Source: Lachnospiraceae bacterium (GTDB taxonomy: Bacteria; Bacillota; Clostridia; Lachnospirales; Lachnospiraceae). Taken from it: 64,000 bases of DNA. Positions within the stretch are counted from its first letter, which is position 1, and each line of letters starts with the position of its first letter. A program made the position numbers and the translations under genes. The DNA is taken from positions 1-64,000 of the forward strand of contig JAAWEL010000047.1 in assembly GCA_022794255.1 (NCBI GenBank), read 5' to 3'. The notes under the pieces are model-generated. The model saw nothing but the letters and a program-made list of their open reading frames with translations. It did no database searches and had not been told where the DNA came from. This document shows positions 16,578-25,136 of the stretch, piece after piece.

Positions 16578-18905
16578 ATGAAAAAAATGGCAAGACGATG
16601 GCTCTCAATGCTGTTGGTGGTGTTGATGACAATCGGGATGGTTCCGATGCAGGCATTTGCATTAGAAGGTGAGCTTAACATTACAGTTCGATTATTTGAT
16701 GAGAGTGCAAATCGAATATATGAAATAGGGAAAGATACGGTTAGCACAGGAAATAGTGAATTGATACAATCTGCCAATTATACAATTCCTGCAGTATCAA
16801 AATTCTTAAATAGTAATGATTCCGTTGGAAGAGTTACGAAGGTAACTGGTAGCTGGTATCCCAGCAGCGGGACATCAAAAAATGAGGGCTCAGTGGTAGA
16901 GTTTGCGACCAATAATCGGAATCAGTCAATCACTTATTATGTATCCTCTTATTACCCAAATGCTTCAGGAGGCGGTGGAGAGAGTTCAGAAGAGACGGTT
17001 AATGTTGGAAGCGGAAGTAAAACCATTCGTGCAACGTTAGTATATCATTCCAATTATCCGAATGGCAACGATATCACAAAGACTTATAACTATGTGGCAA
17101 AATCATATGTAGACATTTTTAATATATTTTCCTCAGATTTTAAGTCATTTGATGATTGTGGATTTACAGTTCCTGAGAGCTATGATTTAAAAAGGCCTTC
17201 CGTAACAACCGGAAAAAATTGGGCGAAAACAGCTAGCGGTGCAGATATCTGGGGGAATATCGGCCTTGAAAATGGAAAAACATATCATTTATATGCCCAG
17301 TATACTCCACAGGAAGGAAAACCAGCAACACCTGTGACCCTGACCTATATGGATGGAACACAAAAGCTGGGGGAACAGAGCTACTTTGTCAGAGATGAGG
17401 TAACGATAATTGGTTTAGAAGATAAAAGTGATACAGAATTTGTGGGATGGTCTGATAAGCCAGACCAAACGGAGGCTGACTGGAAAGCAGGAGACCGTTT
17501 TGCCATTCTGTCTGATCGCACACTCTATGCAGTGTGGAGAGAAAAGGGGACACAACCAACCGACCCGACAAACCCAACGGATCCGGCCACTGAATATACC
17601 ATTACTTATAAAAACAACGGGGAAGTAATTGATGTAACTACCGTACCGGCAGGCGGAGACGCAGTTGTGAAAGATGCTATCACAGATGAGGAAAAGGAAT
17701 TTTCCTATTGGCTGGGGGATGACGGGAATATTTACAGACCCGGGGATTCAATCACGAACATAGATAAGAATTACGTCCTAACTGCCGTATGGAAAGGTGA
17801 GGAGCCGAATCCGGATAATCCAAGAGACAAAGAAAACAAACCAGGTATAGATAAAAAGGTCGATAATGGTGACAGAACTCTTGTTAAACCAGGTGATACT
17901 GTAAACTTTACTTTGGAATCGAATGTGCCGGATAACCTTTCCGACTATATTGACTGGAGTGCAGATCCCTGGAATATTGTGAATCCTTCCACCGGACGGG
18001 AAGGCACTGTAAATCCGGAGAATCCGGTAACTCCTGATCATACAACTCCAGATAACCTAGCACCAGCAGACCTGGATACTGCTGTAAAGTCAGACGGGAC
18101 TGCAGGCAGTGATACCAGAGCAGCTTCCGAGGATAGCAGTATTACAAAAGGCTATTATATACTGACCTTCCACGATGTTATGTCTGAAGGTCTGGATATG
18201 AATGATGATAGCCTTAAGGTTACAATCGGTGGCAAGGATCTGGCTGCCGGGGATTATACATTTACAACACAGAATGATGATCAGTGCAGTTTTGAGCTCT
18301 CCATGGATTTGGTTCAGCTTTTTAATGCGGGAAAATTTGAGCTTAACACAGATACAGATGTAAAAAGAATCCTGGTAACATATTCTGCTACTTATAATGG
18401 AACCGAGGGAAGCGAAGGGGATGGATTTAAATCCACCAACAAAGCATGGGTGGATTATACGGATAAGAATCCGGATGACCCGAATCCTCCGGATGAGGTT
18501 GAGGTGGTTACGGGAAGTATCAGTATCATAAAGATCGATCAGGATACCCGTGAGCCATTGGAAGGAGCAGAGTTTGAGCTGTATCAGGATAAAGAAGGAA
18601 CGCAGCAGGTAGGAGACACTGTAACAACAGATCAGGACGGAAAGGCTTCCTTTGGCAGTTTGAAAGCCGGTACGTATTATCTGAAAGAGACAAAGGCTCC
18701 GGACGGATATGTGGGACAGGAAGGACTTCAGGAGGTAACCATCACAGAGAAGGATGGAGAGTATCTTGTGACCTATGAAGTTCCGAATAAATATGTTCCT
18801 CATACAGGTGGCGCCGGTACCCGGATGTTCACCATCCTTGGTCTGGCAATCATGGCAGGAGCGGGAGCCGCATTTGTGATCTCCAGAAGAAAAAGAGAAG
18901 ATTAA
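16578..18905 (+). CDS. Backbone pilin with B-repeat-like and CnaB domains
   Basis: A 775-residue surface protein. Signal peptide with cleavage after QAFA (about residue 29). Residues about 250-415 hold two B-repeat-like modules (LTYMDGTQKLGEQ ... TLYAVW and ITYKNNGEVIDV ... VLTAVW). Residues about 430-640 resemble a fimbrial isopeptide-forming domain (YYILTFHDVMSEGLDM, then NKAWVDYT). Residues about 645-738 are a SpaA/CnaB domain (SISIIKIDQDTREPLEGAEF) with the E-box YYLKETKAPDGY. The sorting signal VPHTGG (Pro 741), a hydrophobic helix and SRRKRED end the protein. Start 16578 follows GGAAAGGAG; a GTG at 16530 is also in frame. The class C sortase next door is the obvious polymerase. Confidence 0.9.
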   Translation: MKKMARRWLSMLLVVLMTIGMVPMQAFALEGELNITVRLFDESANRIYEIGKDTVSTGNSELIQSANYTIPAVSKFLNSNDSVGRVTKVTGSWYPSSGTSKNEGSVVEFATNNRNQSITYYVSSYYPNASGGGGESSEETVNVGSGSKTIRATLVYHSNYPNGNDITKTYNYVAKSYVDIFNIFSSDFKSFDDCGFTVPESYDLKRPSVTTGKNWAKTASGADIWGNIGLENGKTYHLYAQYTPQEGKPATPVTLTYMDGTQKLGEQSYFVRDEVTIIGLEDKSDTEFVGWSDKPDQTEADWKAGDRFAILSDRTLYAVWREKGTQPTDPTNPTDPATEYTITYKNNGEVIDVTTVPAGGDAVVKDAITDEEKEFSYWLGDDGNIYRPGDSITNIDKNYVLTAVWKGEEPNPDNPRDKENKPGIDKKVDNGDRTLVKPGDTVNFTLESNVPDNLSDYIDWSADPWNIVNPSTGREGTVNPENPVTPDHTTPDNLAPADLDTAVKSDGTAGSDTRAASEDSSITKGYYILTFHDVMSEGLDMNDDSLKVTIGGKDLAAGDYTFTTQNDDQCSFELSMDLVQLFNAGKFELNTDTDVKRILVTYSATYNGTEGSEGDGFKSTNKAWVDYTDKNPDDPNPPDEVEVVTGSISIIKIDQDTREPLEGAEFELYQDKEGTQQVGDTVTTDQDGKASFGSLKAGTYYLKETKAPDGYVGQEGLQEVTITEKDGEYLVTYEVPNKYVPHTGGAGTRMFTILGLAIMAGAGAAFVISRRKRED

Positions 18906-18957
18906 AAATTTGAAGAAACAAGAAATAAATCCAACAGAGAATAACGGATAGAAGCTT

Positions 18958-19911
18958 ATGAAAAGACGCAGATGGACAACGATTCTATTCGGCCTGGTAT
19001 TTCTGGCAGGAGCCTGTATCCTGCTGTACCCAACCATGCTGAATCTGTACAATGTGTGGCAGAGCAAACAGGAGATCCGGAATTATACAGCGGAGGTAGT
19101 ATCTGCCAAAGAAGATTACAGCAGGCAATGGAAGGTGGCAGAGAAGTATAACGAACGCCTGGCAGAAAAAGAAAATCAGATGATGATGACCCAAAGGGAC
19201 CGGGAGGAGTATCGTTCAATCCTGGATATCCGGGGAACCGGAATGATGGGATATATAGAGATTCCCAAGATCGATGTTCATCTGCCCATCTACCATGGGA
19301 CGGAGGAGACGGTTCTTCAGGTAGGGGCGGGACACTGGGAGGGGACTTCTCTCCCGGCTGGGGGAGTAAGCACCCATTGTGTGCTGACTGCCCATACCGG
19401 CCTGGTGAAGGCAAAAATGTTTACGGATGTGGATCAGCTGAAAGAAGGGGATGTATTCACTATTACGATCCTGGACCGTGTTCTGACGTATGAAGTGGAT
19501 CAGACCATGGTGACTCAGCCGGAGGACCAGTCAGAGTTGTTTGTAAAAAAAGGAGAGGATCTGGTGACTCTGTATACGTGCTACCCGTATGGGGTCAACA
19601 CACACCGTTTGCTGGTGAGGGGGCATCGGATCCCGACTCCCAAAAAGGAGACTCCGGCTGTGACTCTGCTGCAGCTGGCTACAGAGGAGTGGTATGGGAA
19701 GGGAATCCTGGCAGCAGCGGTATTGCTGCTTGTAATAATCCTTCTGACTTTCGGAAAGAAGAAAAAGAAGAAAGAGAAAGCAGAAGGAAAAAGGCAAGAA
19801 AAACCGGATGAGGCGACAGAGGTGGAACAACCCCAAAATGCCGACAGAAAACCGAAAGAACCGGAAGGATCCGACCGGAGGAACTCTGAAAAAAGGGAGG
19901 GAGATGGATGA
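18958..19911 (+). CDS. Class C (pilin-polymerising) sortase
   Basis: A 317-residue membrane transpeptidase that would link pilin subunits through their sorting signals. It has an N-terminal membrane helix, a helical linker (about 40-85), and the beta-barrel with catalytic His146 in LTAHTG, Cys208 in TLYTCYPYGVNTHRLLVRG and Arg217. A second membrane helix (GILAAAVLLLVIILL) and a long charged tail follow, typical of class C. The DPW/DPF lid motif usual before the barrel is not visible; DIRGTGMMGY occupies that position. It lies 52 bases after the pilin gene and overlaps the next gene by four bases. Confidence 0.93.
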   Translation: MKRRRWTTILFGLVFLAGACILLYPTMLNLYNVWQSKQEIRNYTAEVVSAKEDYSRQWKVAEKYNERLAEKENQMMMTQRDREEYRSILDIRGTGMMGYIEIPKIDVHLPIYHGTEETVLQVGAGHWEGTSLPAGGVSTHCVLTAHTGLVKAKMFTDVDQLKEGDVFTITILDRVLTYEVDQTMVTQPEDQSELFVKKGEDLVTLYTCYPYGVNTHRLLVRGHRIPTPKKETPAVTLLQLATEEWYGKGILAAAVLLLVIILLTFGKKKKKKEKAEGKRQEKPDEATEVEQPQNADRKPKEPEGSDRRNSEKREGDG

Positions 19912-20774
19912 TGAAGATACGGATGAGAGCAGTATCATGGATTCTTGGCATAAGTCTTTTGTCTGCTCTGGCATTGCCGTTTTCGTCAGCAGCCTCGCTG
20001 AGGGAGGATGAGCCGCAGACCAGGGCAGAGCTGACATTAAAATACGAACATCCGGGAATGGAGTTCCAGCTCTACCGGGTGGCAGAGGAGGACGGCCGGC
20101 TGACAGAACACTTTAAAGCTGGGGATTTTCAAGAAAATGGCTATTTGACTGAACATGAAAATAACGGTGATATGCAGAAAATAACGATTGCCTTGTGTCA
20201 ATATGTGGGTCAGAAAGGAACAAAACCAGATTATACCGGTCTAATGGAAGAGGATGAAGAGGAGATCACTTTATCTGGTCTAAAACCGGGATATTATCTG
20301 GTAATGGGTACTTCTCTGACCATAGGGGAAGTGGTTCACATGCCAAATCCTTTCCTGGTACAGCTAAGCAGGGGGGAAAAACTGCTTTGTGATATAAAGT
20401 CGGATCATTTTCCGGTAAACCCAACCGAACCGACCGATCCCACAGATCCGACAAAGCCCATGGTCCCCATTGGACCAGGAGGTTCTGACAGCTCGGGGGG
20501 AGGCTCTTTTGGGAGTTCATCTTCTGGCGGTGGCGGCGGTCCTGCCACCACCACCATTGGGGAGGAGGCAGCGCCTTTGGCCAGTTTTACAAATCCACCG
20601 GATGAATTAATGACCTTGGAGGATCCACAAATTCCTCTGGCAGCTTTGCCCATGATCCCGAAGCTGGGTGATCTGGGAGCCGCCGGATATCTTTATGGAA
20701 TGTTTGTTTCCCTGCTGTTGTTTGCGCTGTCTCTGGTCTTTTATCAGGCAGTGAGCCGGGCTGAGGAGCGATGA
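19908..20774 (+). CDS. Minor pilin-like surface protein with altered sorting signal
   Basis: A 288-residue exported protein. Signal peptide to about residue 31 (FSSAA). Residues 40-170 form one beta domain of pilin type (MEFQLYRVAEEDGRL, ITLSGLKPGYYLVMG). A PTEPTDPTDPTKP linker, a Gly/Ser-rich stretch and PLAALP lead to MIPKLGD (Pro 251), a membrane helix and SRAEER. The sorting signal has Leu253 where Thr is normal in LPxTG. Starts at 19908 or 19911 are equivalent; both overlap the sortase stop. It also overlaps the following sortase by four bases, so all are one transcript. Likely anchor or minor subunit (inference). Confidence 0.82.
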   Translation: MMKIRMRAVSWILGISLLSALALPFSSAASLREDEPQTRAELTLKYEHPGMEFQLYRVAEEDGRLTEHFKAGDFQENGYLTEHENNGDMQKITIALCQYVGQKGTKPDYTGLMEEDEEEITLSGLKPGYYLVMGTSLTIGEVVHMPNPFLVQLSRGEKLLCDIKSDHFPVNPTEPTDPTDPTKPMVPIGPGGSDSSGGGSFGSSSSGGGGGPATTTIGEEAAPLASFTNPPDELMTLEDPQIPLAALPMIPKLGDLGAAGYLYGMFVSLLLFALSLVFYQAVSRAEER

Positions 20775-21583
20775 TGGGAAGAAAAGCTGTAGGATTTTTG
20801 CTGGTATTACTGGCTCTGATTTCTGCTATTGCTGCTGTGTGGTTCGGATGTTCTTATTACCGGACCATGGAGGAGTACAAAAGGGGAAATGAGGATTTGA
20901 ATTCCCTTTATGAGAAGATGGGGGGAATCCCTGCTCCAATGGATTCGGATAAGACAGCAGGAGAGGGCGGGAAGGAGCAGGAAGCGGTTCGAAAGCAGGC
21001 AGAGCGCCTCCGACTTGCAGGCTATAGAAAGCTTGCAGAAGTGAATGAGGACGTGATTGGCTGGGTGAGAATCGAAGGAACTGTGGTGGATTATCCGGTA
21101 ATGCATACGCCTGATCAGCCAGATTATTATCTAAAGAGGGGCTTTGACCGGGAGTATTCGGTGTATGGAATGGTGTACCTGGATGGAGGATGTTGGATCG
21201 GAGAGGGCTGCCCCAACTATCTTTTGTATGGACATCATATGAAAAATGGTTCCATGTTTGCTGCTTTGGAGGAATATGCAGACAAGGAGTATCAAAAAGC
21301 ACATCCGATCATAGGGTTTGATACTTTGGATGAAGTATCCGATTACCAGGTGGCCGGAGTATTCAGGATACCTGCCAGTGAGATCAGCCAGGAGTTTGCA
21401 AAAATGTTAGCGGCCCGGACAGAGAAGGATTATAAACAGCTTGTTGCCTATATGAAAACGAACAGCTTTTACGAGACGGGTGTTGAGCCGGAGTGGCCTC
21501 AGCAGCTGATTACCCTGACCACTTGTGAGTACACAGAGGGGGACGGGAGGTTTTTGGTAGTGGCAAGGCGGGTGGAAGAGTAG
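20771..21583 (+). CDS. Class B sortase
   Basis: A 270-residue sortase with one N-terminal membrane helix and no C-terminal helix. The catalytic set is His155 in YGHHMKNGSMF, Cys252 in LTTCEYTEGDGR and Arg260. The YGHxM and TxTTC...DGR forms and the helix between them are those of class B. In Lachnospiraceae pilus loci such an enzyme probably attaches the finished fibre to the cell wall, here perhaps through the downstream-type signal of the neighbouring minor protein; that role is inference. It is the last gene of the island and its end lies inside a terminator hairpin. Confidence 0.92.
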   Translation: MMGRKAVGFLLVLLALISAIAAVWFGCSYYRTMEEYKRGNEDLNSLYEKMGGIPAPMDSDKTAGEGGKEQEAVRKQAERLRLAGYRKLAEVNEDVIGWVRIEGTVVDYPVMHTPDQPDYYLKRGFDREYSVYGMVYLDGGCWIGEGCPNYLLYGHHMKNGSMFAALEEYADKEYQKAHPIIGFDTLDEVSDYQVAGVFRIPASEISQEFAKMLAARTEKDYKQLVAYMKTNSFYETGVEPEWPQQLITLTTCEYTEGDGRFLVVARRVEE

Positions 21584-21606
21584 CGTCCACCCGCTTTTGT
21601 TGTTTT
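21568..21606 (+). terminator. Strong terminator closing the pilus operon
   Basis: GCGGGTGGA (21568-21576) and TCCACCCGC (21586-21594) form a perfect nine-base-pair stem, followed by TTTTGTTGTTTTT. The stem includes the last codons of the sortase gene. Confidence 0.93.
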
Positions 21607-21751
21607 TCGCAGCAGCTTATGGTAATTGGGCTGTTACGGTTTTTCAGGAATATTCTTTCATACTTCTTGACATTTTCAGAGAAACCATGGAAAATAAGAG
21701 TATAGAAAATGAACCGGAACTTAAAGAGACGAGGAAAGAGCATAATTGCAA

Positions 21752-21795
21752 TAATAAAAAGCATGGTCATTTTATTCGGATCATGCTTTTTATTA
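21752..21795. terminator. Bidirectional terminator between sortase and RelA/SpoT gene
   Basis: TAATAAAAAGCATG (21752-21765) and CATGCTTTTTATTA (21782-21795) are exact inverted repeats with A and T runs at the base, as in terminators used from both sides. It lies 30 bases past the end of the minus-strand RelA/SpoT gene. Confidence 0.85.
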
Positions 21796-21825
21796 CCTAA
21801 TATATTGGTTTGTATTTATATGAAC

Positions 21826-23061
21826 TTATTTTGTTCCGAACTGAGCATCCAACTTCCGATAAAGTTCCTGAGCCTCTCGGGCACGTTTTAAAACAATGTC
21901 TGTCTCTGGGATCTCGATATCGTGAATCAGCATGTTTCGCAACTTTCTAAGAGAAATAATGGCTCCAATACAGTCTTGGCTTAACAGATTCATACGCTTT
22001 AAGGAATTGATGTGAAAAGCGCCCTTTTGTCTGGGGGAAGTGATCTGATTTAACAGATTTTCCAAGGGAACCCAGCTTTCTAAAAACTGATGGGTCGCCT
22101 GATGCCCTGCCTCATCAATGGTATGGTTGATGGAGCGGAGTTCCTGATAGGTCTGGTAATATTTAGCATTGCCAGTGATGATCTGGTCGATAATTTGTTG
22201 GGATATGTTCCTTTTATCCTTTTCAAATTTTACGGATTTCATGACTGGCTCAATGGCTTTGACACTGTTCATTTCCAGATGGCTGATAAGCCGGTATAAA
22301 AGTTCGATATCTCCCATGCGCAGCTCAACATCTTCCTTGCGGAAATTGATGCTTAAGTAGTTATACAGATAAGAGGCAAGATCATATTGGCTGTCAAAGG
22401 AGGATTTTTTGTTGAGAATCCTCTTGTCACCAGCGATCTGAAGCCGTTCTAAGGCAATCTCACCTGAGAGGACCAGACCATTCAGCTCGTCAATAATAGC
22501 AAGCTCTTCCTCTGAAAGGCCTCCCTGAAGCGGCTTATAGATCAGGTCGTGCTCTACCTCTGACCAGGCATGCATCAGCAGAGATGCCACCTGGATTTCC
22601 AGACGTGCGGAGGAATATCGTTTTTGGGCCTGCGTCAGGGTATCTTCCTTAAGTGTTGCCCGATAATGAGTGGCCCAGTAGCCGGAGAAGCGCCGGTTGT
22701 AAGTGGGAGGGCTGGATTGTTCAGGAAAATGGCGAATACTCTCAATTGCGAACTGGTCGGAAATCAGATCACCGGTTTTGTTGCGGTCACCGGGGAAATA
22801 TAAGGATACCCGAATGCCGCACAGATCCGCAATATCATCATAGATCTCTTTCATATTTTTGTAGGGTGTCTGGCGCTTGGTATTCCGGCGGATTACCTTG
22901 GTTTTCAGCCGGTCAGGATTTTTGGCGCGGGAGGTGACCATGGCGCGGATACCAGCTGACTGCAACACCGCCTCCAACTGAGCGGCGGCCAGTCTGCCAG
23001 CCGCCTCATAAAAAGGCATTTTCTTTTTGTAATTTTCAATAAACTGGCTGACTAAATCCAT
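21826..23061 (-). CDS. RelA/SpoT-domain nucleotide pyrophosphokinase with HEPN-like C-terminus
   Basis: A 411-residue protein. The N-terminal half is a RelA/SpoT synthetase domain: basic segment NPDRLKTKVIRR, IADLCGIRVSLYFPGD, the guanine-stacking Tyr in FSGYWATHYRATL, and LEIQVASLLMHAWSEVEH. There is no HD hydrolase, TGS or ACT domain, so it is not RelA or Rel; it is about twice the size of RelP/RelQ. The last 80 residues are helical and contain SLRKLRNMLIHDIEI, an R-x4-H motif (Arg375, His380) as in HEPN domains, followed by a helix ending YRKLDAQFG. The ATG at 23061 follows AGGAGG; a longer frame from 23121 lacks a ribosome site. Product could be (p)ppGpp, (p)ppApp or RNA modification. Confidence 0.82.
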   Translation of the reverse strand: MDLVSQFIENYKKKMPFYEAAGRLAAAQLEAVLQSAGIRAMVTSRAKNPDRLKTKVIRRNTKRQTPYKNMKEIYDDIADLCGIRVSLYFPGDRNKTGDLISDQFAIESIRHFPEQSSPPTYNRRFSGYWATHYRATLKEDTLTQAQKRYSSARLEIQVASLLMHAWSEVEHDLIYKPLQGGLSEEELAIIDELNGLVLSGEIALERLQIAGDKRILNKKSSFDSQYDLASYLYNYLSINFRKEDVELRMGDIELLYRLISHLEMNSVKAIEPVMKSVKFEKDKRNISQQIIDQIITGNAKYYQTYQELRSINHTIDEAGHQATHQFLESWVPLENLLNQITSPRQKGAFHINSLKRMNLLSQDCIGAIISLRKLRNMLIHDIEIPETDIVLKRAREAQELYRKLDAQFGTK

Positions 23062-23291
23062 ATTGGCCTCCTTTTCCCAAATCATTGTCTTTAAGTATAA
23101 CAAATCAAGCCAGGAAAACAAGGGGATTTATAAAGATTTCTGTGGATTTCTTCATTGAAATATATTATGATATGGCAGAATATGATGAGATATGGAAAGA
23201 TCGGACGAAATACAGCGAATTATGTCAGAAAAAGCTGGCTGCTTCGCCTGTCTGAGCTTTTATGGAAAACAGAAAGAGAAAGGAAGTATCT

Positions 23292-23861
23292 ATGAACCGG
23301 AATATATCCTATGAGCTGATTCGAAGCTCCCGGAAAACCATTGCAATTCAGATATCTGCTGATGGTTCTGTGACTGTGCGGGCACCGATGGGGTGCCGAA
23401 AGATAGATGTGGAGGCATTTGTGCAGGAGAAGAGAAACTGGATTGCAAAAAAGCAGGAGGAGCTGCGATTGAAAGCCAGGGAAAGAGAGAAGAAAAAAGC
23501 GCAGCTTCCAAAGTGGAGCCGGAAGGATTATGAACAATATAAAAAGCTGGCGGCTCAGGTATTGCAGCAGCGGACCGGATACTATGCACAGCGAATGGGG
23601 GTTGTGTATGGAAGAATTACCATACGGGATCAAAGAACCCGTTGGGGAAGCTGCAGTATTAAGGGTAATCTGAATTATAACTGGCGTCTGATTCTGGCAC
23701 CTTATGAGGTGCTGGACTATGTAGTGGTTCATGAGCTGGCGCACTTAAAGGAAATGAACCACTCAGAGCGGTTTTGGAGAATTGTGGAGGAGGCTATGCC
23801 GGATTATCAGAGAAGGAGGAGCTGGCTAAAGATTAACGGAGAGCTGTTGATGGAGCAGTGA
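23292..23861 (+). CDS. YgjP/DUF45-type zinc metallopeptidase
   Basis: A 189-residue cytoplasmic protein of the M48-related YgjP family. The zinc site is VVVHELAHLKEMNHSERFW: HELAH with the third ligand in the NHSxxFW segment. The family block RTRWGSCSIKGNLNYNW lies before it. An earlier in-frame ATG at 23262 exists, but AAAGGAAG precedes 23292. The biological substrate of this family is not settled. It stands alone between the RelA/SpoT gene and the choloylglycine hydrolase gene. Confidence 0.88.
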   Translation: MNRNISYELIRSSRKTIAIQISADGSVTVRAPMGCRKIDVEAFVQEKRNWIAKKQEELRLKAREREKKKAQLPKWSRKDYEQYKKLAAQVLQQRTGYYAQRMGVVYGRITIRDQRTRWGSCSIKGNLNYNWRLILAPYEVLDYVVVHELAHLKEMNHSERFWRIVEEAMPDYQRRRSWLKINGELLMEQ

Positions 23862-23964
23862 AAGATACTTTATGCTTTGGAATGATTTTAAAGAATCAGT
23901 CAACTGGGGAATAGAGAGCAGGGAAATGAATTATAATAAATAGGAGCAAGAAGAAAAACAAAAA

Positions 23965-25017
23965 ATGAGGAAAAAAGGCATGAAAGAATCGGATATACGG
24001 AATATGAATTTCGGATGCAGCAGCTTTTCCTGGGATACGAAGGACGGAAAACATCTTCTGGGACGTACCTATGACCAGTTTGGGGATCTGTCCATGAATA
24101 AGATTGCTGTGATTCCCAGAGAATACAGGATGCGGCTGGAGATCAACCCTTCCAGCCAGTCCTGGACAGTGGTCCGATATGGGTTTGTGGGAATGGCGAT
24201 TTTAGGACTGGACACACCGATCATGGTGGATGGGATCAACGAATGTGGTCTTATGGGAGCTCTTTTAAATCTGCCAGAATATGCAGATTACCCGCAGGTT
24301 CATGGAGAAAGCAGCCGGATACCGGTGAATCCCGGATTCTTTGTGAATTATCTTTTGGGAAGATGTGAGTCTGTGGAGGAGATCATGCGGCAGCTTCCGG
24401 GGCTGCAGCTGACAGATGAGCTGGTATTTGGTCATCGGATGTGTGTTCACTATATATTTTCTGATACTACCGGGGAGGCGATTGTGATTGAGTCAACTAA
24501 AAAAGGTCTGAGTGCTTACCGTCATGCTATTGGAGTTTTAACAAACAGTCCAGATTATCATTGGCATTTGACGAATCTGTGCAACTATACCGGAATCCGA
24601 AATGTTCCAATCCCGCCTCAGAAAATAAACGGTATAGAGATTTCCGTATTTGGGGAAATGCAGGGCGGGGGTGTGGGCCTTCCGGGTGGATATACATCGC
24701 CTTCCCGATTTGTGCGGCTGGCATTTATGAAAGCCTATGGGGTGAAGGGTGAGAATGAACTGGACGGGATTTCCAAGATGTTCCACAATTTTGCTGCAGT
24801 GGATATTCCAAAAGGCATTATTAAAGCGGGAGATGGAAGTGATAACTATGAGATGACGCTGTGTATCGCAGCTATGTGTGGGGAAAGCAAGACCTATTAT
24901 TTCTCCACAGCGGAAAACCGGCGGATATCGGCGGTGCGTCTGGAAAGGGAGTTGTTAAACAGCCAGATAAAGTATTTTGACCTTCCCAGGCAGCAGGATG
25001 TGGCATATCTGAATTGA
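23965..25017 (+). CDS. Choloylglycine hydrolase family enzyme (bile salt hydrolase-like)
   Basis: A 350-residue Ntn-hydrolase that should cleave amide bonds of conjugated bile salts or related acyl-amides. Cys18 aligns with the N-terminal nucleophile: the spacing Cys18-Arg34-Asp37 in NFGCSSFSW ... LLGRTYDQ is that of bile salt hydrolase and penicillin V acylase. LLNLPEYADYP has Asn at the place typical of bile salt hydrolases, and TNSPDYHWHLTNLCNY and GLPGGYTSPSRFVRLAF carry the later active-site Asn and Arg. The nucleophile is preceded by 17 residues, so a propeptide must be removed; starts at Met6 or Met14 would shorten it. No signal peptide is seen, so it is probably intracellular. Confidence 0.88.
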   Translation: MRKKGMKESDIRNMNFGCSSFSWDTKDGKHLLGRTYDQFGDLSMNKIAVIPREYRMRLEINPSSQSWTVVRYGFVGMAILGLDTPIMVDGINECGLMGALLNLPEYADYPQVHGESSRIPVNPGFFVNYLLGRCESVEEIMRQLPGLQLTDELVFGHRMCVHYIFSDTTGEAIVIESTKKGLSAYRHAIGVLTNSPDYHWHLTNLCNYTGIRNVPIPPQKINGIEISVFGEMQGGGVGLPGGYTSPSRFVRLAFMKAYGVKGENELDGISKMFHNFAAVDIPKGIIKAGDGSDNYEMTLCIAAMCGESKTYYFSTAENRRISAVRLERELLNSQIKYFDLPRQQDVAYLN

Positions 25018-25136
25018 GCAGTTCCGGTTTGACAATCATTTTTCTGGAATTTATAATGGAATAGAAAATTAAGCGGTTCAGGCAGCATGGCAAAGGTGTC
25101 CGGACCGTTGAAGAAGAGATGGGAGATACAAAAATT

